64,000 nt of DNA from Yoonia maricola (GTDB lineage: Bacteria; Pseudomonadota; Alphaproteobacteria; Rhodobacterales; Rhodobacteraceae), in NCBI RefSeq assembly GCF_002797915.1, contig NZ_PGTY01000004.1:62001-126000 (forward strand). Reading direction: 5' to 3'. The position numbers and the translations under genes were made by a program. The notes under the pieces are model-generated. The model was given only the letters and a program-made list of their open reading frames with translations, did no database searches and had not been told where the DNA came from. This document shows positions 47,756-56,384 of the stretch, piece after piece. Positions within the stretch are counted from its first letter, which is position 1, and every line of letters begins with the position of its first letter.

Positions 47756-49455
47756 CAGGTGGACAGTGGTATCGCCGTCTTAGTGTGCAACTCGTGGCAC
47801 TGCTTACGCTAGCCCTGTTGCCGATTAGTCTGGTCGCGCTTTATCAGACGCAAAGGATTGCGGTTGAAGCGGACCGCACAGTGGCTGCATCACTGCTGGG
47901 CCTGACGGAGCGGGCTGCGCGCACAGAACAGCTGTTGATCGAGCGCGCAGTTGGTGCAGCAAGGTTGTTTGGTACCGTTGCCCCGGATTTGTTGAACAAC
48001 CCCGAGGCCTGTGCCCCAAACCTGTCACGCTTTGTTGATGCAAACCCGGATTACAGTTTTATCGGCGTCCTGCCGCTTTCGGGTATTGTCACATGCTCTT
48101 CCGTGGCGCAGGAGCTGGACTTCAGAGACGCGCCCAATTTCGATGCCGCCATGGCCGACCAACAGGCCACAATCATTCTGAATGAAGCCGCCCCAGCCAG
48201 CAATCAGGCGGTGTTCGTCGTGTCTGAACCGTTCACACAGAACGGTGAATTCACTGGTTTCGTTTCTATCTCAATTCCACATGACAACCTGCCAGATATC
48301 AGTGACCGTATGCAGGCACTTGGGCTGGTAGATTTGATTACGTTCAACGAAAACGGGCGTATCCTGACAAGCAGGATATCATTTGAAAGTGCCGCGCAAG
48401 AGATCCCGCGTAATATACCATTGAACGATCTATCGACAGCCGAGCTGCGCACATTTCGCACCTTGAATATGCAGGGTATTGAACGTCGCTATAGCATTGT
48501 CACAATCGATGGCAGCCCCGCTGCTGTGATGGCCGTTTGGGAACCCCGCTCAGATACGGGTGACACGAACACATGGCTGGCCGTGTCCTTTCCCGTTTTG
48601 ATGTGGTTGGCCAGTATGGGCGTGGCAATGTTGGCCATGAATACATTGGTGATCCGGCACCTGACCCGCATGCGCCGCAAAATGGATGCGTTTGCTGATG
48701 ACCGCAGTATGCATCATGTCTATGAACCCAACCCACTGGCGCCAATCGAGATTGAACGACTGGAGGAAAATTTCGCCCGCATGAGCGAAGAAGTCCTGCG
48801 CGACGAGGCGGTGATGGAGGACGTGGTGCGCGAAAAAGGCGTCTTGGTTAAAGAAATTCATCACCGTGTCAAAAACAACCTGCAACTAATTTCATCCATC
48901 ATGAACATGCAAATACGCAGCGCCAAAGCGGATGAGACCAAAGCCGTCTTACGCCGTGTTCAGGACCGTGTTTTAAGTTTGGCGACCATCCACCGCGACC
49001 TTTACCAATCGCAGGATGCTGGGCGCGTGAACGTAGGCAATCTTGTCACCGAGATCGTTGAAAAATCTACCGAACTTATCATAGGCGAGGGACGCAAGCT
49101 GGATCTTCAGATGCAAATAGATCCCGTCATGCTCTACCCTGACCAAGCGGTGCCGCTATCGCTTGTTGTGGCTGAGGCTGCGACAAATGCGATGAAGTAC
49201 ATTGGTGACCAGTCAGACAAGGCTGGCATGTTCGACGTACGACTAAAACAGGATGGCACGGCTTGCCTGCTCGTTATGACAAACTCTGTCGGTCCGACCC
49301 AAGATCAGGAAAGCACCGGTTTAGGCAGCCAACTGATGAATGCTTTTGCCATGCAGCTTGGCGGCAAAATCGACATTGAAAAGTCGCCAGACCGTTACTC
49401 TTTGACACTTCATTTCAATGCCGCAGAATTCCAACCGGAGGCGCGGGACTATTGA
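47752..49455 (+). CDS. membrane sensor histidine kinase, HisKA_2 family (PhyK-like)
   Basis: A 567-residue kinase. A transmembrane helix at about 10-30 and another at about 280-300 enclose a periplasmic sensor region of about 250 residues. A linker like HAMP follows, then the dimerisation/phosphotransfer domain EIHHRVKNNLQLISSIMNMQ with likely phosphoacceptor H370 and an ATPase domain (VVAEAATNAMKY, GLGSQLMNAFAMQLGG). HisKA_2/HWE kinases are the known phosphodonors of PhyR. The ATGA overlap with ecfG supports that it triggers this cascade. The stimulus is unknown. Confidence 0.92.
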   Translation: MTGGQWYRRLSVQLVALLTLALLPISLVALYQTQRIAVEADRTVAASLLGLTERAARTEQLLIERAVGAARLFGTVAPDLLNNPEACAPNLSRFVDANPDYSFIGVLPLSGIVTCSSVAQELDFRDAPNFDAAMADQQATIILNEAAPASNQAVFVVSEPFTQNGEFTGFVSISIPHDNLPDISDRMQALGLVDLITFNENGRILTSRISFESAAQEIPRNIPLNDLSTAELRTFRTLNMQGIERRYSIVTIDGSPAAVMAVWEPRSDTGDTNTWLAVSFPVLMWLASMGVAMLAMNTLVIRHLTRMRRKMDAFADDRSMHHVYEPNPLAPIEIERLEENFARMSEEVLRDEAVMEDVVREKGVLVKEIHHRVKNNLQLISSIMNMQIRSAKADETKAVLRRVQDRVLSLATIHRDLYQSQDAGRVNVGNLVTEIVEKSTELIIGEGRKLDLQMQIDPVMLYPDQAVPLSLVVAEAATNAMKYIGDQSDKAGMFDVRLKQDGTACLLVMTNSVGPTQDQESTGLGSQLMNAFAMQLGGKIDIEKSPDRYSLTLHFNAAEFQPEARDY

Positions 49456-50978
49456 CCCAAACCAATCCCCGCAATTTTGAAGTCCTCGTTACCGCGCAAG
49501 AGGCGTACCCAAGGCTTGAATCCGCTTTCATGGCGGCCGAAAAGGACGTTGTGGCGGGTTTCCGTATCTTTGATCCGTGGACCAAACTGCGTTCAGATGC
49601 GGCGCGCGCTATTGGGGACACGTGGTTTGATCTGATCGTGCATACGCTCAACCGTGGTGTGGCGATACGCATGGTCTTGACGGACTTCGACCCTGTCGTG
49701 CGGATGCAAGAACACCGTTACGCGTGGCAATGCCTGCGCGCGTTGATCGCAGCTTCAGAGGCTTCAAACCATCCCAAGAACCTGAATGCGCGGGTCGCGA
49801 TGCATCCAGCACGGGTTGGTCTGTTGCCGCGCACGCTATTGTGGCCGCGATCCTTCAAAGAGGTCGGCGCACAATTGCGCAAGGTTGAAGAAGACGTAGG
49901 CACCCATCTTGATGAAACACCTTATCTAAAGGACCTCGCTGTGCGGCGTGGCGATACATTGTCGCCTCGTAAATTTCCGCCACCCCCGCTGGTCCCTGTG
50001 ACGCACCACCAAAAGCTGGCGGTGTTTGATGCGCAGACGCTTTATATCGGTGGTTTGGATGTGAACGACCGCCGCTATGATACCCCGCGTCATAACCGCG
50101 AGGGCGTTGACACCTGGCACGATGTGCAGGTCGTTGTCAGCGGAGAGGCGGCAGCAGAAGCACGCCAGCATTTGCTAGACATGGAAGGCGTTTTTTCAGG
50201 GAAAGATGCAGGTCACACCAATGCGCTTTTGCGCACGATATCGGCGAAACGCAAAATCGCATTGCCCTTTATGTCGCCCATCCCGGTGGTGTCAGAAATT
50301 GCTGATGCACATCTGGCTGCGATCAAGAAGGCAGATCAGTTTATCTATTTCGAAACGCAGTTTTTCCGCGATGAGCCTATCGCGCGCGCCCTTGCGCTGC
50401 GGGCGACACAGCAGCCCGGTTTGTCGCTTGTTATGATGCTGCCCGCGGCCCCAGAGGATATCGCATTTACTGACGACTGGGGCCCTGATGCAGCCTACGG
50501 CGAATATATTCAGGTCAAATGCATTGATCTGATCTACGACAGTTTCGGAGACAGGGCATTTATCGGCTCACCTGCACAACCAAAGCCATTATCGTCGAAG
50601 GGTAGGGATGCACATTTCGGGGCACCTTTGGTCTATCTGCATGCCAAAGTGTCTATCTTTGACGACAGCCTGGGCATTGTTTCATCCGCTAACCTGAACG
50701 GACGCAGCATGAACTGGGACACAGAGGCCGGGATCAAGACGCAGTCAAAGGCAGAAGTTGCGCAGCTAAAGCGGCGTTGTTTTGAACACTGGCTTGGGCG
50801 GGACGCGGAAGACGCGTTTTACCAACCACAAACAGCCTGCGATACGTGGGCCGCACGCGCGGCGGAAAACGCCCAGCTTGCACCGGAAAAACGCAAGGGT
50901 TTTGTTTTGCCTTACAAAATCGGGCCCGCGCGTGAAGATGCTCAGATCTTGCCCGGTGTTCCGTCTGAAATGACCTGA
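49452..50978 (+). CDS. phospholipase D family protein
   Basis: A 508-residue protein with two HKD motifs: THHQKLAVFDAQTLYIGGLDVND (about residues 180-200) and YLHAKVSIFDDSLGIVSSANLNGRSMNWD (about 395-425). Both have His, Lys and Asp, so it should hydrolyse or exchange phospholipid head groups, or act as cardiolipin synthase-like transferase. No signal peptide is visible. It begins with TTG in a TTGA overlap with the kinase gene, so it is part of the nepR-ecfG-kinase operon. Its 3' end overlaps the convergent AI-2E-type gene by 37 bases. Confidence 0.9.
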   Translation: MTQTNPRNFEVLVTAQEAYPRLESAFMAAEKDVVAGFRIFDPWTKLRSDAARAIGDTWFDLIVHTLNRGVAIRMVLTDFDPVVRMQEHRYAWQCLRALIAASEASNHPKNLNARVAMHPARVGLLPRTLLWPRSFKEVGAQLRKVEEDVGTHLDETPYLKDLAVRRGDTLSPRKFPPPPLVPVTHHQKLAVFDAQTLYIGGLDVNDRRYDTPRHNREGVDTWHDVQVVVSGEAAAEARQHLLDMEGVFSGKDAGHTNALLRTISAKRKIALPFMSPIPVVSEIADAHLAAIKKADQFIYFETQFFRDEPIARALALRATQQPGLSLVMMLPAAPEDIAFTDDWGPDAAYGEYIQVKCIDLIYDSFGDRAFIGSPAQPKPLSSKGRDAHFGAPLVYLHAKVSIFDDSLGIVSSANLNGRSMNWDTEAGIKTQSKAEVAQLKRRCFEHWLGRDAEDAFYQPQTACDTWAARAAENAQLAPEKRKGFVLPYKIGPAREDAQILPGVPSEMT

Positions 50979-51970
50979 TCGCTGAAACCCTGAATGACCG
51001 TCAGCGTCCAGATCAATAGCGGGATCGCGATGATACCGCCGATTGGCCCCCACAGCCACAACCAGAACACCAAAGACACAAACACCAACAGCGGGTTCAC
51101 CGACAGGCTTTTGCCCACCAGCGTCGGCGTGACAAACTGCGCTTCGACAGCGTTCATTGCGATATAGGCTGCGGGCGGCAGGAAACTGGCCGCGCCATCA
51201 AAGACGACAATACCGGTGACAGTCAGCATCGCGATCAAGGCCACCGGGCCAAGATACAAAACGAAATTCAAAAGACAGGCCAAGAGCCCCCAAACAATCG
51301 GGGATGGCATGCCGATCCAGTACATGGCCACGGCAACAATTGCGCCAAAACTGAAATTGATGGCTGAAATCGTCAAAACATAGCGTGACACCTGTGCTGC
51401 GGCACGGCGCAGGTCGCTTTGCCCGATCGGTGCCGTGGTCGCGCTTAGCCAGTCATAGACCGCGTTTCTAGCCAGCAAAAAGAAGTAGAGCGTGCCAGTG
51501 AAGATCAGAAATTGCGCCGCAAACTGCGGGGCATAGAACAAGGCATCGGTAAGCGATGGCAACGTCACCCCTTCGCCCGACCCCTCATTTGCCGCACCGG
51601 AGGGTTCGATTGCCGCAACGACATCGTCAGAAATCTCCTCTAGACCCCGCAACAACCTTTGGGCCTCTTTCACGGTCTCGCGCAACTCGGCCTGAATGAT
51701 CGGTCCTTGGCTGATGGCCTGTGAAATATAGGGCTCTAACAAAAGAATGATGAAAAAGATTGATGCAAGCGCAAGCAGCACTGATAAAAAAGCGGCTATC
51801 GCGTCAGGGATGCGCAGTTTCTCCCAAAGCTCCGACAGTGGTGTGAGGACAACGCCAAGCAAAATGGCCGCCAAGAGCGGCGCAAACAGCGCTTTCGCCT
51901 GATGTAGCACTATGAAGACAGCAATGATCGTTAATACAGCAAGGCACAGCGTGTTAATCGTTGATCGCAT
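50942..51970 (-). CDS. AI-2E family transporter
   Basis: A 342-residue membrane protein with about eight helices; segments ALFAPLLAAILLGVVLTPLSELWEKL, LPPAAYIAMNAVEAQFVTPTLVGKSLSVNPLLVFVSL and WLWLWGPIGGIIAIPLLIWTL match the AI-2E/TqsA/YdiK family of exporters and Na+/H+ antiporters. I used the ATG at 51970 with AGGGAG upstream, nine codons inside the longest frame. An EcfG-type promoter lies directly upstream. The gene converges on the PLD gene and their ends overlap. Confidence 0.9.
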   Translation of the reverse strand: MRSTINTLCLAVLTIIAVFIVLHQAKALFAPLLAAILLGVVLTPLSELWEKLRIPDAIAAFLSVLLALASIFFIILLLEPYISQAISQGPIIQAELRETVKEAQRLLRGLEEISDDVVAAIEPSGAANEGSGEGVTLPSLTDALFYAPQFAAQFLIFTGTLYFFLLARNAVYDWLSATTAPIGQSDLRRAAAQVSRYVLTISAINFSFGAIVAVAMYWIGMPSPIVWGLLACLLNFVLYLGPVALIAMLTVTGIVVFDGAASFLPPAAYIAMNAVEAQFVTPTLVGKSLSVNPLLVFVSLVFWLWLWGPIGGIIAIPLLIWTLTVIQGFSDQVISDGTPGKI

Positions 51971-51992
51971 TCTTTGATCTCCCTCACAGATG

Positions 51993-52017
51993 AACATCCG
52001 AAGTGGGTATTCGTTCC
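51993..52017 (-). promoter_or_regulatory. EcfG-type promoter for the AI-2E-type transporter
   Basis: Minus strand GGAAC, 16 bases, TGTT, ending 22 bases from the ATG at 51970, so the 5' leader would be very short. Confidence 0.7.
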
Positions 52018-52025
52018 GCGCGGAT

Positions 52026-52050
52026 GGAACTTTTGCGCAGTTGGGGTGTT
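52026..52050 (+). promoter_or_regulatory. EcfG-type promoter for the 52085 gene
   Basis: GGAAC, 16 bases, TGTT, 34 bases before the ATG at 52085. It is divergent from the site 8 bases to the left. Confidence 0.7.
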
Positions 52051-52084
52051 AAGTCACCAAGGACCTAAAATGAAAGGGATGACT

Positions 52085-52261
52085 ATGTCAGCTTCGAACA
52101 CAAATCTCGAAAAACAAGCGCGACGCCATCGCGGTCCATTGATTGGTATCGTATTTGCGCTTGTATGGGCCGCAGTCTTGTTTGCGGGCTTCACGATCTG
52201 GACCGCCTATCAGGCCGATAACCCCACGGCAGAAAGTCCAGCAGCCTACTTTTCAGAATAA
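52085..52261 (+). CDS. small single-helix membrane protein, orphan
   Basis: A 58-residue protein: a basic N-terminus (KQARRHRG), one helix PLIGIVFALVWAAVLFAGFTIWTAY and a short polar tail. I know of no family name. An AAAGGGA ribosome-binding site before the ATG, its own EcfG-type promoter and a strong terminator right after the stop support it as a real monocistronic stress gene. Confidence 0.7.
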   Translation: MSASNTNLEKQARRHRGPLIGIVFALVWAAVLFAGFTIWTAYQADNPTAESPAAYFSE

Positions 52262-52268
52262 AAAATCA

Positions 52269-52295
52269 GCGCGCTATCTTTAGCGCGCTTTTTTT
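52269..52295. terminator. rho-independent terminator
   Basis: AGCGCGCTA, a three-base loop, TAGCGCGCT and seven Ts on the plus strand. It ends the small gene and may also serve the convergent DUF202 gene. Confidence 0.9.
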
Positions 52296-52298
52296 CAG

Positions 52299-52664
52299 CT
52301 AGAATAGCCAAAAAAGGATGCCCGTGGAAACCGCGCCAACCGTGAGTGATGCCGCGATCACAAATATGCCCCGACACGATGGGCCCAAAATGTTGTTATC
52401 AATGATCCAACTTTGCACCGAAAGCGCGCGCCTTGAGGTCTGCACGAACATCAAGACTGATGCGACAACGAAGAGCAGCGCACCCGCCGTCGCAAAAAAT
52501 GGGGTTTGATCAAGTCCAAACGCCGCCTTTGTACCCAGCGCCACGGCTAAGAAGGCCAGGCCGACCTGTATCCACCCAATGCACACCTGCTCATTTGCGA
52601 TCAGTCTACGCCGGTCCTCCGGTCTTACGGTTTCTAATGCGGGTGATTTGGATGGCTGTGGCAT
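52299..52664 (-). CDS. DUF202 family membrane protein
   Basis: A 121-residue protein with three hydrophobic segments (CIGWIQVGLAFLAVALG, TPFFATAGALLFVVASVLMFV, GIFVIAASLTVGAVSTGILFWLF). LIANEQVCIGWIQVGLAFLAVALG resembles the DUF202 N-terminal pattern (RTxLAxxRT variant). The start is uncertain: the ATG at 52664 gives the family length, but an ATG at 52712 is possible. It is downstream of the PLDc_N gene by 44 bases and is likely transcribed from its promoter. Confidence 0.7.
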   Translation of the reverse strand: MPQPSKSPALETVRPEDRRRLIANEQVCIGWIQVGLAFLAVALGTKAAFGLDQTPFFATAGALLFVVASVLMFVQTSRRALSVQSWIIDNNILGPSCRGIFVIAASLTVGAVSTGILFWLF

Positions 52665-52708
52665 AAGAGAAAATGGCGCCCCAGATATGAGGACGCCATT
52701 GAATACTA

Positions 52709-52897
52709 TCATCCAGTCGCTGTTGCGCCGCGCGGCCCTGCAACAAGCCAGATGATGAAACCAATCAGCGGCAGCACCAGAACAAGCAGCGTCCAAAGCA
52801 CTTTACTTCCTGTTGACACACCCGACCCAAAGATCGAGATAATTGCCCAGATGTTGAGCGCCAAAAGTATCAGACCGCCTAAACCAGCATATTCCAT
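52709..52897 (-). CDS. PLDc_N domain small membrane protein
   Basis: A 62-residue protein with two helices: GLGGLILLALNIWAIISIFGS and KVLWTLLVLVLPLIGFIIWLVAGPRG. This is the PLDc_N pattern, the membrane-anchoring part of cardiolipin synthases, found here as a stand-alone protein as in many bacteria. A GGAGG site lies before the ATG at 52897, and a perfect EcfG-type promoter lies upstream. Confidence 0.88.
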   Translation of the reverse strand: MEYAGLGGLILLALNIWAIISIFGSGVSTGSKVLWTLLVLVLPLIGFIIWLVAGPRGATATG

Positions 52898-52936
52898 TTG
52901 TCTTTCCTCCGATTGTTCCGCTGTCTTCACCTACAC

Positions 52937-52961
52937 AACGACCCTGATCCAAATTGGTTCC
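52937..52961 (-). promoter_or_regulatory. EcfG-type promoter for PLDc_N-DUF202
   Basis: Minus strand GGAAC, 16 bases, CGTT, perfect. It fits exactly between the stop of the FNT gene and the PLDc_N leader, giving this pair independent stress expression. Confidence 0.8.
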
Positions 52962-52962
52962 A

Positions 52963-53775
52963 TTATTTTTTAGTGGGCAATTCATGCCGGACCTGTCCAA
53001 ACGACAACAACGCAAAGATGACCGTGCCGCCAAGGATGTTGCCGGCCAGTACAGGCAGAAAGAAATTCCACATTGCCACATCAAGGGTTAGGGCCCCTTG
53101 CACTATCAGAAATGCCATTTCGACGCTGCCGGCCACGATGTGGGTGAAATCACCGGCGGCGATCAACCATGTAAAGATCATGATTAGGAATAGCTCGAAC
53201 CCTTCAGACTTTGGCAGCATCCAGACAATCGCGGCAATGATCACCCCAGCAGGGATTGCACGCTGGAATGCCTCGCTTGCGGCAAAGCCAGTTGCGTGTT
53301 CGGACAATTCAGTGATCGCAGGAAGCAGCTCAGCGGGGATGAATAATCCGTAAGCAAAGGCGGCCGCCGCGATAAAGGCACCGACCACATTTGCAAATAG
53401 AACAATGAACCAGAGTATCCCGACTTGCTGAAACATCGAAGCAGAGGGATCACGCATCACAGGCAACACTGTGGTGATGGTATTTTCCGTGAACAGCTGC
53501 ATGCTACCAAGGATCACAACGATAAACCCAAGACTGTATCCAAGGTTCTCTAGCAAATAGCGCCACGGCGTATCGGGCAGGTATGTCCGAAAGATCGCTT
53601 CTCCCAAGACTGATAGTGAAATCATCATCCCCGCGGCGATGCCTGACCAGAACAAAGACGCTTTAGGGCGTTCGAGTTCTTCCTGCCCTTCGCGGCGAAT
53701 GACCTCAAAGATATGCTTAGAAGACAGTTTTTCGCTTTCTTCTACGATAGTATCATGTGCACGGTCTTGTGGCAT
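52963..53775 (-). CDS. formate/nitrite transporter (FNT) family protein
   Basis: A 270-residue protein with six helices. Features include RPKASLFWSGIAAGMMISLSVLGEAIF, LGSMQLFTENTITTVLPV, NVVGAFIAAAAFAYG and DFTHIVAGSVEMAFL. It resembles the YfdC/FdhC-like branch with an extended, hydrophilic N-terminus, not FocA or NirC, so the substrate is uncertain (small monovalent anions are typical). I used the ATG at 53775, with AAAGGA upstream; the frame is open 28 codons further through the promoter. Confidence 0.87.
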   Translation of the reverse strand: MPQDRAHDTIVEESEKLSSKHIFEVIRREGQEELERPKASLFWSGIAAGMMISLSVLGEAIFRTYLPDTPWRYLLENLGYSLGFIVVILGSMQLFTENTITTVLPVMRDPSASMFQQVGILWFIVLFANVVGAFIAAAAFAYGLFIPAELLPAITELSEHATGFAASEAFQRAIPAGVIIAAIVWMLPKSEGFELFLIMIFTWLIAAGDFTHIVAGSVEMAFLIVQGALTLDVAMWNFFLPVLAGNILGGTVIFALLSFGQVRHELPTKK

Positions 53776-53805
53776 GGTTGCAGTCCTTTTGGGTATTCGA
53801 ACCAT

Positions 53806-53831
53806 AACAACTGCGGAACGCTTTTGGTTCC
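53806..53831 (-). promoter_or_regulatory. EcfG-type promoter for the FNT gene
   Basis: Minus strand GGAAC, 17 bases, TGTT, ending 31 bases from the ATG at 53775. It overlaps the plus-strand promoter of the DUF2254 gene by 17 bases. Confidence 0.65.
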
Positions 53832-53840
53832 GTAATCGTT
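53815..53840 (+). promoter_or_regulatory. EcfG-type promoter for the DUF2254 gene
   Basis: GGAAC, 17 bases, CGTT. It overlaps the FNT promoter on the other strand. A GTG at 53848 would fall almost at the transcription start, which supports the downstream GTG at 53881 as the true start. Confidence 0.75.
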
Positions 53841-53880
53841 TCATAGAGTGGACACGCATTTGTGTCGCAAGGGGGCATGG

Positions 53881-55101
53881 GTGGGAAAAAGAGCATATCT
53901 GTTCAAGTTGCTACAGGATATTCGGGCAAGCTATTGGTTTTTGCCGTCTCTTTTGGTGCTTTTGGGGTTGCTGCTTGCCAGCGGCATGATCTGGGTCGAC
54001 CGCAAGCCCTCTGTTGTCCCGTTTAATGTGCCCCGCGGGTGGTTGGACACCCAAGCCGACGGCGCAAGATCGATGCTGGCCGTCATTGCCCAGTCTATTA
54101 TTGGTGTCACAGGTGTGATGTTTTCAATGACGCTTGTGGCTGTGTCATTTGCATCGGGTAACTTTGGGCCGCGATTGATCGGCAACTTCATGCGCGACCG
54201 TGGTAATCAGTGGAGCCTTGGCATCCTAATCGCCACCTTTGTCTATGCGTTGGTCGTTTTGCGGACAGTTCAGGATGATTTCGAAGGGGGGGCGGCGCAA
54301 TTTGTGCCGCATTATTCCCTGTTGCTCGCGCTTGGCCTGACTTTGCTTTGCGTCTTTACACTGATATATTTCGTTCACCATGTGCCCGAGACCATCAATG
54401 TTTCGCAGATTTCGGCCAGCATTGGTGCAGCGTTAGAACGCCATGTCCGCGATTTGATCGACGACCAAGACGAGAAGGCTCGGTATGTGACCCCGCCCGA
54501 CCGTGCGCCTGATATCACGCTGACGGCCGGTGCATCGGGCTACATACAAACGGTCAACTTTTCACAACTCGAAAAATTGGCCGATGATTATGACTTTCGG
54601 GTCAACCTTGCGGCCTCAATTGGCGCATTTGTCACCGAACAGACTCCAGTCTTCGAAGTTTGGACTGGGACACAGGAAAATGAGGCTGACGCCAAGGAGA
54701 TCCTTGAATGCTACGCTATTGGCGCAGGTCGGACCGAAAACCAAAACCCGACATTTCTAGCTGAACAGCTGGTAGAAATGATCGCCCGCGCGTTGTCGCC
54801 GGGTGTAAACGATCCCTATACCGCAAAAGACTGCTTGAACCGACTTGCGGCCGCACTGACGGTGGCCAGTACGTACAAGGACGGAATCAAAGACAGGTCT
54901 TTGCCGCGCATCACGTTCAAACCGCTGACATTCCCCCGGCTTTTTGCCGCAAGTTTTCCATTATGCCGCCAGTACATCAAACCTGATGCGTTGGTGCTGG
55001 AACACGCCCTGACACTGTTAAACAACTTGGCAGATGTTGTACGCGACGAAGATCGTCAGGTCATCAAGGATGAGATTACCATGCTTACGTCTGACAGCTA
55101 G
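53881..55101 (+). CDS. DUF2254 family membrane protein
   Basis: A 406-residue protein with four helices in the first 180 residues (WFLPSLLVLLGLLLASGMIW, MLAVIAQSIIGVTGVMFSMTLVAVSFAS, LGILIATFVYALVVLRTV, SLLLALGLTLLCVFTLIYFVHHV) and a cytoplasmic C-terminal half with ALSPGVNDPYTAKDCLNRL, the DUF2254 signature. The function is unknown; the family often appears with stress genes. I chose the GTG at 53881, preceded by AAGGGGG; the frame is open from a GTG at 53848. Confidence 0.85.
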   Translation: MGKRAYLFKLLQDIRASYWFLPSLLVLLGLLLASGMIWVDRKPSVVPFNVPRGWLDTQADGARSMLAVIAQSIIGVTGVMFSMTLVAVSFASGNFGPRLIGNFMRDRGNQWSLGILIATFVYALVVLRTVQDDFEGGAAQFVPHYSLLLALGLTLLCVFTLIYFVHHVPETINVSQISASIGAALERHVRDLIDDQDEKARYVTPPDRAPDITLTAGASGYIQTVNFSQLEKLADDYDFRVNLAASIGAFVTEQTPVFEVWTGTQENEADAKEILECYAIGAGRTENQNPTFLAEQLVEMIARALSPGVNDPYTAKDCLNRLAAALTVASTYKDGIKDRSLPRITFKPLTFPRLFAASFPLCRQYIKPDALVLEHALTLLNNLADVVRDEDRQVIKDEITMLTSDS

Positions 55102-55127
55102 GGAACCAAGTGACGTACCCTCGCGTT
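55102..55127 (+). promoter_or_regulatory. EcfG-type promoter for DUF2945-topIB-MATE
   Basis: GGAAC, 17 bases, CGTT, starting one base after the DUF2254 stop and 33 bases before the ATG at 55160. Confidence 0.8.
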
Positions 55128-55159
55128 TATCGTTGGACCCACGAAAAGGAGATGTACAC

Positions 55160-55372
55160 ATGGGCTATCAATCAGGCGATAAAGTGGAATGGGATTGGGG
55201 CAACGGCACGGCGACAGGCGAAGTCGACAAAACGCACGCATCCTCAATCACTCGCACAATCAAAGGATCAGAAGTGACCCGCAACGGATCAAGCGACGAC
55301 CCGGCACTTGAGATCAGCCAGGACGACGGCACAAAAGTTCTTAAGCTGTCGTCTGAGGTTCGCAAAGCGTGA
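55160..55372 (+). CDS. DUF2945 / hypervirulence-associated TUDOR-like protein
   Basis: A 70-residue soluble beta protein. GYQSGDKVEWDWGNGTATGEVDKTHASSITRTIKGSEVTRNGS is the typical HVA1/DUF2945 sequence, a small TUDOR-like fold of unknown function. AAAAGGAG precedes the ATG. Its stop overlaps the topoisomerase start as GTGA, so the two are cotranslated. Confidence 0.9.
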   Translation: MGYQSGDKVEWDWGNGTATGEVDKTHASSITRTIKGSEVTRNGSSDDPALEISQDDGTKVLKLSSEVRKA

Positions 55373-56334
55373 GTGCTGAAGCGCTTGTCTATTATCCCGA
55401 TACGCTGCCGGGCTACGGTCGCCGACGCTGCGGTCGGGGGTTTACCTATCTTGATTTGGACGGCGCCACCTTGCGCGATGCAACGACGCGTGCACAGCTC
55501 AAGTCATTGGCGGTTCCCCCAGCGTACACGGACGTCTGGTACTGCCCTGATCCGCTTGGCCATTTGCTGGCCACGGGTCGCGATGCAAAGGGGCGCAAGC
55601 AATACATATACCACCCATCGTGGACGGAAGCCCAAGCAGAGGCAAAGTTTGACGGTCTTGCAGATTTTGGCGCATGCCTCCCACGCCTGCGCCGCCGACT
55701 GCAACGTGATCTGGCGGCCGAAACGGGAACACGCGACTATGCGCTTGCTGCGGCAGTGACACTGATTGATCGGACGGCCATTCGTCTCGGCAGTCCACAA
55801 TATGCAGAGGAGAACGGCAGCTACGGTGCGCTGACTTTACGCGAAAAACACATTGATATCGCGGGCAGCGAAATCGAACTGCGCTACGACGCCAAGGGCG
55901 GCCAAAAGGTGCAGCAAACGATGAAGGATGCCAAACTGGCGGGCATTCTGGACGATCTGACAGACCTGCCTGGTCGGACCGTTCTGACCTGGGTCGATAG
56001 TGCAGGTGCGCCGCAGACGCTGACGTCTGGCGCATTGAATACCTACATTGCTGAAGCGGCGGGCATTGACGGCGCGACTGCAAAATCGTTCCGTACTTGG
56101 ATCGGTAGTTGTGCTGCGTTTGAGGTCGCGTGCGCGGGGCCAGCAACAATCACGCAGATGGCCACCGCCGCCGCAGATGTCTTGCACAACACCCCCACAA
56201 TTGCGCGCAACAGCTATATCCACCCTGCAATCATAGACTTGGCCGGTCAACCAGCACCCGATTTCACGCCAGTCACAACCGACGGACTGCGCGTCACTGA
56301 ACAGCGCTTGCTAGGTTTTTTACAAGATTGGTGA
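55369..56334 (+). CDS. type IB DNA topoisomerase
   Basis: A 321-residue poxvirus-like topoisomerase IB that relaxes supercoils through a 3'-phosphotyrosine. Landmarks are GRRRCGRGFTYLDLDG, DPLGHLLATGRDAKGRKQYIYHP, the active-site Arg in IDRTAIRLGS, Lys in YDAKGGQK and the nucleophile Y282 in RNSYIHP. The second conserved Arg lies in SFRTWIGS. All are present. It begins with GTG overlapping the DUF2945 stop. Induction of such an enzyme by EcfG may help the nucleoid under desiccation or heat stress (inference). Confidence 0.93.
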   Translation: MSAEALVYYPDTLPGYGRRRCGRGFTYLDLDGATLRDATTRAQLKSLAVPPAYTDVWYCPDPLGHLLATGRDAKGRKQYIYHPSWTEAQAEAKFDGLADFGACLPRLRRRLQRDLAAETGTRDYALAAAVTLIDRTAIRLGSPQYAEENGSYGALTLREKHIDIAGSEIELRYDAKGGQKVQQTMKDAKLAGILDDLTDLPGRTVLTWVDSAGAPQTLTSGALNTYIAEAAGIDGATAKSFRTWIGSCAAFEVACAGPATITQMATAAADVLHNTPTIARNSYIHPAIIDLAGQPAPDFTPVTTDGLRVTEQRLLGFLQDW

Positions 56335-56384
56335 ACCTTTCAGGATCAAGGGCGTTGTCGTGTGACGCTTTGAGAGGACAACCT

